From Thermophagus xiamenensis (GTDB taxonomy: Bacteria; Bacteroidota; Bacteroidia; Bacteroidales; Marinilabiliaceae): a DNA stretch of 64,000 nt. Position numbers and translations under genes: made by a program. Position 1 is the stretch's first letter; the number at the start of each line of letters is the position of its first letter. Positions 16,596 to 26,946 of the stretch are shown one piece after another. The notes beneath the pieces are model-generated. The model ran no database searches. It was not told where the DNA came from and saw only the letters and a program-made list of their open reading frames with translations. Where the stretch lies: positions 27,279 to 91,278 of the forward strand of contig NZ_FONA01000020.1 in the NCBI RefSeq assembly GCF_900112795.1, given 5' to 3'.

Positions 16596-17609
16596 TTACG
16601 ATTTGTCATTCTTGTTTTTATCGTCACTGGATTTAGATGGTCTGCTTTGTTGAGGTTTTGCTATGGCATCCCTCATTTGTGTATCGGCATCTATGTTTTT
16701 ATAGCGCATATAATCCATTACACCGAGGTTTCCTGAACGGAAGGCTTCGGCAATTGCTTTGGGAACTTCAGCTTCAGCTTCAATAACGTGGGCCCGTGCT
16801 TCTTGCGCTTTGGCCTTCATTTCTTGTTCGAGGGCTACAGCCATGGCCCGACGTTCTTCTGCTTTAGCCTGGGCAATATTTTTATCTGCTTCAGCCTGGT
16901 CCATTTGAAGTTCGGCACCTATGTTTTTGCCTATATCAATATCGGCGATGTCGATGGAAAGAATTTCGAAGGCAGTACCGGCATCCAGCCCTTTACTCAA
17001 TACTACTTTGGATATAGAATCGGGATTTTCCAATACAGCTTTATGAGAGCTGGAAGAACCGATGGATGAAACGATACCCTCACCAACACGGGCTAAAACT
17101 GTTTCTTCGCCGGCACCTCCAACCAATTGTTTGATGTTGGCACGAACCGTTACACGAGCCTTAGTAATCAACTGTATGCCATCTTTAGCAACGGCAGCCA
17201 CCGGTGGTGTGTCGATAACTTTAGGGTTGACTGACATTTGTACTGCTTCGAAAACATCCCGTCCTGCCAAATCGATGGCGGTACCCATCTGGAAGGAGAG
17301 ATCAATGTTGGCTTTTGAGGCCGAAACGAGAGCATGTACAACATTATTGACATTTCCACCGGCCAGGTAATGGGCCTCTAATTCATCACGTTTGATGTTT
17401 TGCAGTCCCGCCTTATGTGCTTCTATCATAGCTCTAACGATAATAGTAGGCGGCACTTTACGGATGCGCATAAGCGCTAATTGTAAAAGTGATATTCTTA
17501 CGCCGGAAACAAGAGCTGAAAACCAGAGTATTACCGGCACATAGTAGAGAATAATAAAAAATAAAACAATAAGGACCGCTATTAGGCCAAATGTCCCGAA
17601 AATTTCCAT
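16596..17609 (-). CDS. floA: Flotillin-like protein FloA
   Basis: A 337-residue protein of the UPF0365/FloA family. An N-terminal membrane hairpin (about residues 5-35) precedes the SPFH/PHB-like domain, with hallmark stretches [34 protein letters not shown] and [19 protein letters not shown]. The C-terminal helix is rich in Ala/Glu and can form a coiled coil ([19 protein letters not shown]), followed by a charged tail. FloA builds membrane microdomains that help assemble membrane complexes. It lies 5 bases after the nfeD-like gene, the standard pairing, and ends before a strong terminator. Confidence 0.97.
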   Translation of the reverse strand: MEIFGTFGLIAVLIVLFFIILYYVPVILWFSALVSGVRISLLQLALMRIRKVPPTIIVRAMIEAHKAGLQNIKRDELEAHYLAGGNVNNVVHALVSASKANIDLSFQMGTAIDLAGRDVFEAVQMSVNPKVIDTPPVAAVAKDGIQLITKARVTVRANIKQLVGGAGEETVLARVGEGIVSSIGSSSSHKAVLENPDSISKVVLSKGLDAGTAFEILSIDIADIDIGKNIGAELQMDQAEADKNIAQAKAEERRAMAVALEQEMKAKAQEARAHVIEAEAEVPKAIAEAFRSGNLGVMDYMRYKNIDADTQMRDAIAKPQQSRPSKSSDDKNKNDKS

Positions 17610-17614
17610 AATAG

Positions 17615-18073
17615 TTAATTTACAGGTTTAACAATGATGTATGTTTGATGTACTTCAATAACTTCAATTTCGGTTTTGGGATCAAGGAATTGCCCCGGAC
17701 ACCGGGCTTCTATCTCTTGGTCGTTTATTCGTGCTTTCCCAATCGGATTTAGTCGGGTGGTGGTAATTCCTCTATCGCCAGGTTTTATTGTACTTTGTTC
17801 GACCACATCGACTCGACTGTCGATGGAGGATTGGAGCATGAATTTTTTCCATGTTTTAGTCCTTAAAACAAAAAATAATATTGTGATAGTGGCCAAAAGC
17901 GTTACTCCTAAGGTAATATTCCCGGTTGAGGCGTTAATATCATAAGCCATAATTATGGCCATTACTATCATGCCAAAGCCGCCTAAGCCTGCTATTGTGA
18001 TGCCTGGAACCACAAAAAACTCGAGAATAAGCAACAATAGACCGGTAAGGATTAGCAATATGATAATTCCCAT
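17615..18073 (-). CDS. NfeD-family membrane protein
   Basis: A 152-residue protein with an N-terminal membrane segment, a second and third hydrophobic segment (to about residue 75) and a C-terminal OB-fold NfeD domain (about 90-152; [19 protein letters not shown], ending in [11 protein letters not shown]). It is the short NfeD type without a protease domain. These act with flotillin-like proteins, and the gene is just upstream of floA with a 5-base gap. The upstream region holds a copy of the dispersed repeat about 90 bases before the start. Confidence 0.92.
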   Translation of the reverse strand: MGIIILLILTGLLLLILEFFVVPGITIAGLGGFGMIVMAIIMAYDINASTGNITLGVTLLATITILFFVLRTKTWKKFMLQSSIDSRVDVVEQSTIKPGDRGITTTRLNPIGKARINDQEIEARCPGQFLDPKTEIEVIEVHQTYIIVKPVN

Positions 18074-18162
18074 ACTTAATATTATTTGTTCCTTAACAAT
18101 GTTTATTTTTCAACGGTTTTATAAAACAATATATTATCTGTGGCCAAATAAAATCGATATCC

Positions 18163-18395
18163 TCTTCATTCGTATAAATTTTACTTACTTCGTTGATATA
18201 TTGTTCCTTAAAAATAGTCATTAGTGGTTAGTGATTAGTCATTAGTAATAAGTTTATCAACACTAGTCACTAATGACTGTTGACTATTGACTAAACACTA
18301 ATGACTATTGACTTCTTCTGCCTTCTGCCTGTGCACTTCTGCCTCTAAGTTTTTATACATGTACTTTTGTGACGAAAGCCGCCATGCTCGTTTCA
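18163..18395 (-). repeat. Dispersed repeat, long subtype, upstream of nfeD-floA
   Basis: A minus-strand copy, from GAAACGAGCATGGCGG (near 18395) through CACAAAAGTACATG and GCAGAAGTGCACAGGC, then a run of AGTCATTAGT / ACTAATGACT motifs in both directions (about 18215-18310). It ends in AAATTTATACGAATGAA at 18166-18182, about 95 bases before the nfeD start. It fills most of 18074-18435, where no gene is visible. Confidence 0.85.
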
Positions 18396-18435
18396 ATAAT
18401 TTTTTTATCATGAATTTTGTGTTGAATTTAGGGGA

Positions 18436-18726
18436 TTAAGGCCCAATTAACTGATGAATACTTACTTTAAGTGATTGCGCTGTTAGCATTTTATGAATTT
18501 CCAACAGGTCAGGTAATGTTCCTCGTTTTATTTCACAAGAACCAAGATAATGAGCAAGGGTAGCACATTGTTCAGCCTGTATATTGTCGTGGTCACAAAA
18601 GGTTACTAAAGCGTCGATAACATTGTCAAAGGTATTTACATCGTCGTTGTGAAGAATAAGAACATGGTCATGCCCGTTTTCGCTATCTTGACGACGCTTT
18701 TTGTCTTTTTTATCATAAGATGCCAT
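18436..18726 (-). CDS. clpS: ATP-dependent Clp protease adaptor ClpS
   Basis: A 96-residue adaptor when started at the ATG at 18726 (MASYDKKDKK); a longer frame adds 16 residues without family character. The ClpS core is clear: VLILHNDDVNTFDNVIDAL, then CDHDNIQAEQCATLAHYLG. The NDDVNT loop contributes to N-degron binding. ClpS delivers N-end-rule substrates to ClpA/ClpC-ClpP. It is a single gene, separated from neighbours by the repeat at 18163-18395 and by about 180 bases on the other side. Confidence 0.93.
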   Translation of the reverse strand: MASYDKKDKKRRQDSENGHDHVLILHNDDVNTFDNVIDALVTFCDHDNIQAEQCATLAHYLGSCEIKRGTLPDLLEIHKMLTAQSLKVSIHQLIGP

Positions 18727-18909
18727 AAATCGTAAAATTTGCTGTAAATTATGAAAATAATTCCATTGGTACAAGAGCTATGGATATTTTGCCCAGGCAA
18801 ATTTTACTTTTCCCGAAAATGGACCTTCGTTATATTTTGACAATCTTATTCACATCCATGTTTTTATGATTAAATGTTTTTTAGTCAATCAGATTTATTT
18901 ATTATATCA

Positions 18910-21486
18910 TTAATTTGATTTTATCTTTTGTTGTGCTTCACTGACAGGAATTTGTTTGCCGTTGAAAAATGCTACTATGAAAGCACCTGTGAATCCCTTT
19001 TGTTGTATGGTATTTATTTGCTTAAAAGCCTCTTCGTAGGTCGAATAATTACCTGCAAAATATTTTGTGAGGTTTTTCCCGGCAATTGGTTCAGAAGAGA
19101 CATCAGGTAGCTCGGCCAATAAATTCGGATCCGGATTATTTCTGAAAACACCTATTTGGATTTTAAAAATAGGTCTTTCATTTTTTTCACTATTTTCGGT
19201 TGCGGGGTTATTTTTTTCATCTGTAGTGCTGGCTTTGGAAAAGGCTGACTTAATAATCTCCTCGGCATTGTTTGTTTTAATATCTTTAGAATTGTCGGTA
19301 ACAACGCTACGACTGTTTTGAATAGTTTGGTAGTTAGGTTGAATATGTGTTGATTTAGGGCCGTTATTCACGGCTGTATTAGTTTTATCTGGAAGGTGAA
19401 AACCGTGTTTAGAGGTATAGTCTAAAAATTCATCTTCGATCATTTCAACTGCTTCCCTTTTCATGGCAGCAAGATATTCGTATTTTTCGGGATTCCAGAT
19501 GGCCATTTGAGTCAATTGATTATTGGCATCTTCGAAATAACTATGGGCTTTTCTGAAAGTTGTTTGAAACTGAGGATAATCAGGATTTTGGGACAATAAT
19601 TCCAGTTTAGGTCGATAAATGCTATATTTTTTATCAAGAGCTTCGTGGTAGAGATCCAGAGATGTTTTTTGTAACTCTTTGGCCTTTTTTATTAATTGCT
19701 CAGTGTCGATAGAAGATTGGTCATTATCCTGGGTATCCGTTTTCTTAATTTTCTCAAAAAATGAATTGGATTTGGGCTCATCTTCTTGGTTATTCACTGA
19801 CTTTTCCATAAGCTTGGCAGCTTCAAGCTTCAAAATATTGGCCCAGGTATAAATGCTATCGGTATTTTGTAAAATTTTAATTTGTGCTGGCGAGAACAGT
19901 TTATTATAGACCGGGGTCATTTTTTTCTTCCTTTGAATGAATTCCTCGTCCGAATAAAAAGTCATTTCCTTAGGTTGAAACTTAATTCTCGAGCTGGTTG
20001 AGTGGTCGTTATCCTTCTTTATTGGCGGAATATATTTTCCATCCTTAATTAGCTGAGAAATTTTTTCAATCTCTAATTGCCGAGCCCTAATAAGATGGCG
20101 TTTAGCACGGTCATCTTGTCCATATACTTTTTGTTCCAGATTAAGAATTTCATCCATTAGTCGAGTCAATTCCTCCTGGTTATAGCTTTCTGCATATTGT
20201 TTTCTTTTGATGCGAAGAAGCTGTGTTAAACTGTCTTTTTCCAGTTCTGCTTGTTGCCCCCGTTTAAATTCTGCCCTGGCAACGTCACTGCGAAATTGTT
20301 GATAATTGGTGTAAACAATGGTATCATTGATATGAAAAACGAACTCTTTTACCGAAGAAACCTTTTCATCAAGGCGAATAGGCTGTTGGGTTTGTTTTTT
20401 TGTCCACAAATTTCCGGATGCCAGAGGGAGACTTGCCAATTCCCGAATTTGACCGGCACTTTCAGCAAGATTTTTTATTACCTGATGGTCCCACACAATT
20501 TTTACGACAACGGCTTTGCCGGGTTCAACACCCCGGTTGGTGGTAAACCAGGCTTGTTTCCCAAACGGATCTGCCGCAAAAAGATAATCATCGGCCGGAG
20601 AATTGAACGGAGGACCTACATTTTCGGGTTCAGAAAATGTGTTGCTTTCCGGATCATATATAGAGCGATAGATATCAAGACCTCCCATTCCGCCGGGGCG
20701 ATCAGATGAAAAAAAGAATGTAGTACCGTCAACCATCAGAAAAGGATACTTGTCATCAAAATCAGAATTGACCGGTATACCTAAATTTTTACTGCTACTC
20801 CATTGGTCCAGGAGTTTTTCCATTTTATAAATGTCATGTATGGAATCTCCTGATTCTTCCAGCACAAAATAAACCTCATTGCCTTTTTCGGTACGATACA
20901 AAATTTCTTTAGGGGGCACACCCGTTTTGAAGAATGATTCATTACGGGCGAGGGTTCCACATTCTTGAGGAAATTGATAGGCTTCAATAAATTGAGCTTC
21001 ATCAACGGTATCTTTTCGAAGAACTTTAATGGTGAAATATTTGTTAATTAATTGTTTGCCTGATTCACAGTCTTGGATGGCTCTTTTGGTAAGTTCTCGT
21101 CTCGGATCGTTGTTGGCAGCATATCTTAAAAAATTTTCATAAGATTTTATCGCCATATCATATTGATATGTATGTTGATATGCTCGTCCCAAATAATAAT
21201 TTGCATCTTTGTTGACTCGTTTGGTTAAGGCATACTTTAAATGGTTAATAGCCTCATCAAAATTTTGTTGTTGTTCTACCAAACAAACACCCAGATAATA
21301 GTTGATTTTTGCATCACGCTCATAGCGTTCAAAAAGTATTTGGTAAAGAGGTAGAGCTTCCCGATAATTTCCTTGTTCAAAAAGAGCCAATGCAAGGTCA
21401 GGGTCAGGTGAAATTGGTTTTTCCTGACCAATAATTGGAAAATTGATAAGGAAAATAATAAACAAGGTCACAACAATTGATTTCAT
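18910..21486 (-). CDS. TPR / PD40 / SPOR-domain exported protein
   Basis: An 858-residue protein from the ATG at 21486, which places a signal peptide (SIVVTLFIIFLINFPIIGQ) at the N terminus; an ATG 10 codons earlier is less likely. TPR repeats occupy about residues 20-130 (EQGNYREALPLYQILFERY; LGRAYQHTYQYDMAIKSYE). A PD40-type beta-propeller piece follows (FDDKYPFLMVDGTTFFFSSDRPGG, so residues about 245-270), then a long charged helical region. The C terminus is a SPOR peptidoglycan-binding domain (FKIQIGVFRNNPDPNLL ... YFAGNYSTYEEA). The layout resembles Bacteroidota envelope proteins that lack the OmpA domain, so a role at the cell wall or division site is likely. A TAAATTTG box at 21561-21554 may be its -7 element. 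Confidence 0.82.
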   Translation of the reverse strand: MKSIVVTLFIIFLINFPIIGQEKPISPDPDLALALFEQGNYREALPLYQILFERYERDAKINYYLGVCLVEQQQNFDEAINHLKYALTKRVNKDANYYLGRAYQHTYQYDMAIKSYENFLRYAANNDPRRELTKRAIQDCESGKQLINKYFTIKVLRKDTVDEAQFIEAYQFPQECGTLARNESFFKTGVPPKEILYRTEKGNEVYFVLEESGDSIHDIYKMEKLLDQWSSSKNLGIPVNSDFDDKYPFLMVDGTTFFFSSDRPGGMGGLDIYRSIYDPESNTFSEPENVGPPFNSPADDYLFAADPFGKQAWFTTNRGVEPGKAVVVKIVWDHQVIKNLAESAGQIRELASLPLASGNLWTKKQTQQPIRLDEKVSSVKEFVFHINDTIVYTNYQQFRSDVARAEFKRGQQAELEKDSLTQLLRIKRKQYAESYNQEELTRLMDEILNLEQKVYGQDDRAKRHLIRARQLEIEKISQLIKDGKYIPPIKKDNDHSTSSRIKFQPKEMTFYSDEEFIQRKKKMTPVYNKLFSPAQIKILQNTDSIYTWANILKLEAAKLMEKSVNNQEDEPKSNSFFEKIKKTDTQDNDQSSIDTEQLIKKAKELQKTSLDLYHEALDKKYSIYRPKLELLSQNPDYPQFQTTFRKAHSYFEDANNQLTQMAIWNPEKYEYLAAMKREAVEMIEDEFLDYTSKHGFHLPDKTNTAVNNGPKSTHIQPNYQTIQNSRSVVTDNSKDIKTNNAEEIIKSAFSKASTTDEKNNPATENSEKNERPIFKIQIGVFRNNPDPNLLAELPDVSSEPIAGKNLTKYFAGNYSTYEEAFKQINTIQQKGFTGAFIVAFFNGKQIPVSEAQQKIKSN

Positions 21487-21516
21487 ATGTATGCAATATT
21501 TTTTTGGTTGCTTCAT

Positions 21517-21823
21517 CTCAATAATTGGTATGTTTGTTTGTTGTTAGGCGCATCAAATTTAATCATTCAGGACGAAAAAAAACTACCTGACATAATGCAA
21601 AAGTTCTTGTAAAAGTTGTTTTATTCTATTTTGCCTAGATTATATTGTTTTATTTTAACTGAAATTTGATAATTAGATAAGAAATTTGAGGTCCATAAAT
21701 TATTAATGTGTTTTATTGTTGGGATAGAGTTTTAAGATGTGATTTAACAACAACTATTTATATTATATTTTAAACCAAATAATCCTATTTCTGTTTTCTA
21801 AGAGAACCTAAAAAGATGCAATT
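21517..21823. other. Divergent intergenic region
   Basis: The gap between the divergent SPOR-domain gene and bcp. It is AT-rich and has no gene. A minus-strand TAAATTTG (21561-21554) fits the Bacteroidota -7 element for the SPOR-domain gene. No clear equivalent was found for bcp. Confidence 0.4.
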
Positions 21824-22288
21824 ATGAATAAATTGGAAGTAGGGCAAAAGGCCCCCGCATTTAGCGGAAAAAATCAAGACGGGAAAGAGATTTCCCTTGA
21901 CGACTTTAAAGGTCAAAAAGTGGTATTATATTTTTATCCCAAAGATAATACCTCGGGTTGTACTGCTGAAGCCTGTAATTTGAATGACAATCTGGAACAG
22001 TTTGCCGAAAAGGGTTTTAAGATTATAGGTGTAAGTCCTGATAGTGAGGCATCTCACCGGAAGTTTCGGGAAAAATATGGACTAAAATTTGACCTTATTG
22101 CAGATACTGAAAAAGAAATTCTTCAGAAATACGGTGTATGGGCTGAGAAAAAAATGTATGGAAGGACTTATATGGGGGTTGTCCGTACAACTTTTATTAT
22201 TGATGAAAATGGAGTGATTATAAAAATTTTTGATAAAGTTAAAACGAAAGAGCATTCTGAGCAGATCTTTCAGGAATTGAAGCTGTAA
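21824..22288 (+). CDS. bcp: Thioredoxin-dependent thiol peroxidase (Bcp/PrxQ)
   Basis: A 154-residue cytoplasmic peroxiredoxin of the Bcp/PrxQ class. The active site reads YFYPKDNTSGCTAEACNL, with peroxidatic Cys46 and a resolving Cys51 five residues on, as in E. coli Bcp. The later GRTYMGVVRTTFIID stretch carries the conserved Arg. It reduces hydrogen peroxide and organic peroxides with thioredoxin. It is monocistronic; the gap to recA carries a dispersed repeat. Confidence 0.96.
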   Translation: MNKLEVGQKAPAFSGKNQDGKEISLDDFKGQKVVLYFYPKDNTSGCTAEACNLNDNLEQFAEKGFKIIGVSPDSEASHRKFREKYGLKFDLIADTEKEILQKYGVWAEKKMYGRTYMGVVRTTFIIDENGVIIKIFDKVKTKEHSEQIFQELKL

Positions 22289-22445
22289 TTAATGATGGAG
22301 ATTGAATAATCATTGGATGAGTTTTTAATTTTCGGTCAGGGAATTATCGGATCGGCCTCAAAATATTGTTTGTTTTAAGAGCTCGTTTGACGAGATTGTT
22401 TTATCTTCGTAAAAGCAAATTTTATATTTTTATGGATAACCTTTA

Positions 22446-22675
22446 AATGGATGAAACGAGCATGGCGGCTTTTGCCACAAAAGGACATGTATAAACGACA
22501 AAGGCAGAAGTGCACAGGCAGAAGGCAGAAGAAGGCAATAGTCATTAGTGAATAGTCATTAGTCAACAGTCATTAGTAAATAGTCATTGGTGTTAATGTA
22601 CAAATGACTAACGACTAACCACTAATGACTACTTTTAAGAGCCAATATTTCAATAAAATAAGTAAATTTTCATTC
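22446..22675 (+). repeat. Dispersed repeat, long subtype, upstream of recA
   Basis: Begins GGATGAAACGAGCATGGCGG (22449 on), continues with TTTTGCCACAAAAGGACATG and GCAGAAGTGCACAGGCAGAA, then four forward AGTCATTAGT-like motifs and inverted ACTAATGACTA (22620-22632). It ends with AATAAAATAAGTAAATTTTCAT just before 22680. It lies 65-70 bases before recA, so it may carry or shift the recA promoter. Nothing else is visible in 22289-22742. Confidence 0.85.
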
Positions 22676-22742
22676 GTTTTTAGGGTTTATGTATATATAA
22701 AAACATAGTTCTCAGGAAATAACATATTTTTATAAATTCATT

Positions 22743-23798
22743 ATGGCCGAAAAACAACAAGAAAAGAAAGATCAAAAAAAAGAACAAGAAGCAAAAAAAA
22801 TTAGTGCGGAGAAATTAAAAGCCCTTCAGCTGACCATAGACAAAATAGATAAAACCTATGGTAAGGGTGCCATTATGCGGATGGGGGAGTCGGTAGCTGA
22901 GAATGTACCCTCTTTTTCGTCGGGTTCTATTGCTCTTGATAGAGCCTTAGGAGTAGGCGGATATCCCCGTGGGCGGGTTATTGAAATATACGGACCTGAG
23001 TCATCAGGAAAGACAACACTGGCCATTCATGCCATGGCCGAAGTGCAGAAGTTGGGTGGTATAGCCGCCATCATTGATGCGGAACATGCTTTTGACCGCT
23101 TTTACGCCGAAAAGCTCGGGGTGGATGTGGAAAACTTACTCATTTCTCAGCCTGATAACGGGGAGCAAGCCCTGGAAATTGCTGACCAATTGATTCGTTC
23201 TTCGGCCATCGACTTGGTGGTGGTTGACTCTGTGGCAGCGTTAACCCCGAAGGCTGAAATTGAAGGTGAGATGGGCGATAATAAGATGGGCTTGCAGGCG
23301 CGGCTTATGTCTCAGGCCTTACGAAAACTGACTTCCAATATCAGTAAGACCAATACCTGTTGTATTTTTATCAATCAGTTGCGGGAAAAAATTGGTGTGA
23401 TGTTTGGTAACCCTGAAACCACCACCGGTGGTAACGCTCTTAAGTTTTATGCATCTGTGCGCCTCGATATTCGAAGGGTTAGTCAAATAAAAAACGGTGA
23501 GGAAGTGATTGGTAGCCATACTCGCGTCAAGGTGGTTAAAAACAAAGTGGCGCCGCCATTCCGTAAAGCCGAATTTGATATCATGTATGGTGAGGGGATA
23601 TCCAAAGTAGGAGAAATCATTGATTTGGGTGTTGAACATGGTATCATTAAGAAGAGCGGTTCATGGTTTAGTTACGGAGAAACCAAGTTAGGCCAAGGAC
23701 GTGAAGCGGTGAAAGAGGTGATACGTGATAATCCGGAACTGGCCGATGAATTGGAGAAAAAAATTATTGAAGCTTTAGATGCGGAAAAAAATAATTAA
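22743..23798 (+). CDS. recA: Recombinase RecA
   Basis: A 351-residue RecA with Walker [10 protein letters not shown] (residues 84-92), Walker B ([10 protein letters not shown]), loop L2 region ([16 protein letters not shown]) and the [12 protein letters not shown] stretch. It binds single-stranded DNA, pairs homologous DNA and triggers LexA cleavage. The first ~28 residues are strongly lysine/glutamate-rich, longer than in E. coli. A dispersed repeat ends about 70 bases upstream and a terminator follows. I did not recognise a LexA box. Confidence 0.99.
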   Translation: MAEKQQEKKDQKKEQEAKKISAEKLKALQLTIDKIDKTYGKGAIMRMGESVAENVPSFSSGSIALDRALGVGGYPRGRVIEIYGPESSGKTTLAIHAMAEVQKLGGIAAIIDAEHAFDRFYAEKLGVDVENLLISQPDNGEQALEIADQLIRSSAIDLVVVDSVAALTPKAEIEGEMGDNKMGLQARLMSQALRKLTSNISKTNTCCIFINQLREKIGVMFGNPETTTGGNALKFYASVRLDIRRVSQIKNGEEVIGSHTRVKVVKNKVAPPFRKAEFDIMYGEGISKVGEIIDLGVEHGIIKKSGSWFSYGETKLGQGREAVKEVIRDNPELADELEKKIIEALDAEKNN

Positions 23799-23845
23799 AT
23801 TTGAACTCGAAGCGTGCAATTAAGCACTCATATGAAATTCATGTA

Positions 23846-23878
23846 AAGGGCAGCTCTGAATGGGTTGCCCTTCCTTTT
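23846..23878 (+). terminator. Terminator of recA
   Basis: AAGGGCA and TGCCCTT form the stem, extended by GC/GT pairs around a 9-base loop, followed by CCTTTT. It lies 48 bases past recA and just before the start of the FAD oxidase gene. Confidence 0.8.
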
Positions 23879-23892
23879 AAGATGGGGAATTA

Positions 23893-26829
23893 ATGAAACC
23901 ATTAGCAGATATTCTTTCCCTTCGTATTAAAGGCAAGGTATTCACCGATGAGTTGATTCGTGCCTTATATGCCACCGATGCCTCGGTATATCGGGAGATG
24001 CCTCTGGCTGTTGTGTTCCCGCAAGACGAAGAGGACATCCGGCAATTAATCCTCTTTGCCCGAGAAAACAAAGTGGCATTGATTCCTCGAACGGCGGGAA
24101 CCTCACTGGCTGGCCAAGTTGTTGGGAACGGCATTGTGGTGGATGTTTCCCGTACCTTTACCCGAATTCTTGAGGTAAATACCGCTGAATCGTGGGTAAG
24201 GGTACAACCCGGCGTGGTGCGGGATGAGTTAAATCTTTACCTGGCAGAATATGGACTTTTCTTTGGTCCGGAGACTTCTACTTCTAATCGTGCCATGATT
24301 GGTGGAATGGTAGGGAACAATTCTTGTGGAGCTAATTCTTTGGTTTATGGCAGTACTCGTGATAATATTCTTGAGGTGACAGGTTTCTTGAGTGATGGGT
24401 CTAAAGTTGTTTTTAAAGAACTGACCGTTGATGAGTTTGCCGAAAAATCCCTTTCTTCCGATGATTCGTTGGAAGCCGCCATCTATCGGCAAATTAATGG
24501 GATGTTAAGTAATCCGGTGAATCAAAAAAAAATTGAACAATCCTTCCCAAAATCTTCTGTTCATCGTCGAAATACAGGTTATGCTTTAGATGTTCTTGCG
24601 CGTTCGGCTCCGTTCAAGTCTGGCGGCCCCAATATAAATCTTGCCCAATTGATTGCCGGTTCGGAAGGAACCTTGATGTTCATTACCGAAATTAAGCTTA
24701 AATGTCACTCATTGCCACCTAAAGAGAAAGGGGTACTTTGTATTCACTTTCATTCGGTAGAGGAGGCTTTAAAAGCCAATTTGGCAGCACTGCGTCATCG
24801 TCCTACAGCCAGTGAGCTGATGGATGATTTTATCCTCAACTGTACAAAAAACAATCCTGAACAAAACAAAAATCGTTTTTTCATTGACGGAGACCCGAAG
24901 GCTTTATTGGTGGTTGAATTTACCAAACCCACAAAAGAAGAAATTGAAGCGGCCGCTCATTTATTGACCGATGAGTTAAAAAAGGCAGGTTTGGGTTATC
25001 ATTATCCACTTGTGACAGGCACCGATATTAAACGGGTGTGGTCGTTACGCAAAGCTGCACTGGGCGTTCTTTTTACTACCCCCGGTGATGCCAAACCCGT
25101 TGCTGTTATTGAGGATACATCGGTGGCGGCGGAGGATTTGCCGAATTATGTGACCGATATAAAGAAAATGCTACAGTCGCTAAATACCACTTGTGTTTTT
25201 TATGGTCATGCCGGCACAGGCGAACTGCACCTGCGCCCGTTAATCAATTTGAAAACCGGGGAGGGACATAAGCTTTTCAGAAAAATAGCGGAAGATACTG
25301 CCAAACTGGTGAAAAAATACCGGGGCTCACTGAGCGGCGAGCATGGTGACGGAAGGCTCAGAGGAGAATTTATCCGATATATGGTAGGGGATGAAATCTA
25401 TTCATTCTTCAAAGAACTTAAAAGAACATGGGACCCTAATCATATTTTCAATCCCGGGAAAATAGTGGAAACCCCGCCTATGGATACCTCGCTTCGTTAC
25501 AATGCCTCAACGGAGACCCCTGAGATAGAGACCATCTTTGACTTTTCTCGCGAAAGAGGTTATATCCGTGCTGCCGAATTTTGCAATGGTTCGGGCGACT
25601 GCCGCAAGACACATTTGTCGGGTGGAACAATGTGTCCCAGCTACATGGCTACGCGTGACGAAATGCACACCACCAGGGCACGGGCCAATATTTTGCGGGA
25701 GTATCTCAGGAAGCCATATGTGAAAAACCGCTTCAATCATTATGAGATATACCGGGTTATGGACCTATGTCTTTCCTGTAAGGCCTGTAAGTCGGAGTGT
25801 CCTTCAGGGGTGGATGTTACCAAGCTAAAAGCAGAGTTTCTGCAACATTATTATGAAGCCAATGGTGTTCCTTTTCGTACCCGGTTAATTGCCAATATTT
25901 CGCGTTTGAATGCTTTGGCATCGTTAGCCCCGGCGCTTTATAATTTTGTAGTGACCAATTCTTTTACAACGAAAGTATTGAAGCATTTGGCAGGCTTTGC
26001 GTCTAAGCGTTCGTTGCCGTTGCTAAACAGTACCACCCTTAGTCGATGGTACCGGAAGGAAAAAAGGATGCTGGCGAGGCCTTCTTCATCAAAAGGGAAA
26101 GTATTGTTCTTTAATGATGAGTTTACCAACTACAATGATGCGGAGATAGGGCGGAAGGCTGTTTTATTGCTCAACAAGCTTGGGTATGAAGTGATTATTC
26201 CGCCTCATGTGGAAAGTGGACGTGCCTGTTTATCAAAAGGCTTGTTGAAAAAAGCTCGTAACATAGCCATCGAAAATATAAACCAACTTAGTCAATGGGT
26301 ATCGGAAGAGGTTCCGTTGGTAGGTCTGGAACCATCAGCATTGCTGACCTTTCGTGATGAATATATCGATTTGGTGCCGGATGAGATGAAGCCATTGGCT
26401 CGCAATATAGCCCGAAACGCTCTTCTTTTTGAGGAATTTTTATTGCGAGAAGTAAAAAAAGGAAATGTTTCGTCCGAACTCTTTGTTAAAGAACATCGAA
26501 AGATATTGCTGCATGGCCATTGTCATCAGAAATCGCTGGCATCAGTAGAGCCTACTGTTAAGATGCTTAGTTTGCCGGAAAATTATAAAGTGGAAGTTAT
26601 TCCCTCAGGATGTTGCGGAATGGCCGGTTCTTTCGGCTATGAAAAAGAGCACTATGAAGTATCCATGAAAATAGGTGAATTGGTGTTATTTCCCACCATT
26701 AGGAAAAAAGAGGCCGAGACCTTGGTGGCTGCCCCCGGAACCAGCTGTCGGCATCAGATTAAAGATGGAACAGGGGAGAGGGCATATCATCCGGTAGAAA
26801 TATTGTACGATGCGTTGAGAGAAAAATAG
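23893..26829 (+). CDS. FAD-linked oxidase fused to Fe-S/CCG domains (GlcD-GlcF-like, D-lactate or 2-hydroxyacid dehydrogenase)
   Basis: A 978-residue fusion. The N-terminal PCMH-type FAD-binding domain (about 30-240; IPRTAGTSLAGQVVGNG, MVGNNSCGANSL) leads into the FAD-oxidase C-terminal domain (about 255-540; FYGHAGTGELHLRP, SGEHGDGRLRGE). Next is a 4Fe-4S part with CLSCKACKSECPSG (about 629-642), then a Cys-rich region with HGHCHQKSL and SGCCGMAGSFGYEKEHY of the CCG type. This matches D-lactate/glycolate oxidoreductases that combine the GlcD and GlcF activities in one chain and pass electrons to the quinone pool. The exact 2-hydroxyacid is not determined by sequence. Confidence 0.93.
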   Translation: MKPLADILSLRIKGKVFTDELIRALYATDASVYREMPLAVVFPQDEEDIRQLILFARENKVALIPRTAGTSLAGQVVGNGIVVDVSRTFTRILEVNTAESWVRVQPGVVRDELNLYLAEYGLFFGPETSTSNRAMIGGMVGNNSCGANSLVYGSTRDNILEVTGFLSDGSKVVFKELTVDEFAEKSLSSDDSLEAAIYRQINGMLSNPVNQKKIEQSFPKSSVHRRNTGYALDVLARSAPFKSGGPNINLAQLIAGSEGTLMFITEIKLKCHSLPPKEKGVLCIHFHSVEEALKANLAALRHRPTASELMDDFILNCTKNNPEQNKNRFFIDGDPKALLVVEFTKPTKEEIEAAAHLLTDELKKAGLGYHYPLVTGTDIKRVWSLRKAALGVLFTTPGDAKPVAVIEDTSVAAEDLPNYVTDIKKMLQSLNTTCVFYGHAGTGELHLRPLINLKTGEGHKLFRKIAEDTAKLVKKYRGSLSGEHGDGRLRGEFIRYMVGDEIYSFFKELKRTWDPNHIFNPGKIVETPPMDTSLRYNASTETPEIETIFDFSRERGYIRAAEFCNGSGDCRKTHLSGGTMCPSYMATRDEMHTTRARANILREYLRKPYVKNRFNHYEIYRVMDLCLSCKACKSECPSGVDVTKLKAEFLQHYYEANGVPFRTRLIANISRLNALASLAPALYNFVVTNSFTTKVLKHLAGFASKRSLPLLNSTTLSRWYRKEKRMLARPSSSKGKVLFFNDEFTNYNDAEIGRKAVLLLNKLGYEVIIPPHVESGRACLSKGLLKKARNIAIENINQLSQWVSEEVPLVGLEPSALLTFRDEYIDLVPDEMKPLARNIARNALLFEEFLLREVKKGNVSSELFVKEHRKILLHGHCHQKSLASVEPTVKMLSLPENYKVEVIPSGCCGMAGSFGYEKEHYEVSMKIGELVLFPTIRKKEAETLVAAPGTSCRHQIKDGTGERAYHPVEILYDALREK

Positions 26830-26946
26830 GCCGAGACTTTGGTGCATGGGGTTCTGAATAGAGAAAATGTAGATATTCTAATTGAAAGATAGTGAAAGGG
26901 TGTGGGAAAATTGGGGATGTCAGAGATTTTTCTTTTATAAAGAATG

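Noticed and set aside
22675..22742. A LexA/SOS box before recA
   Set aside because: I could not find a convincing palindromic operator in this short leader.
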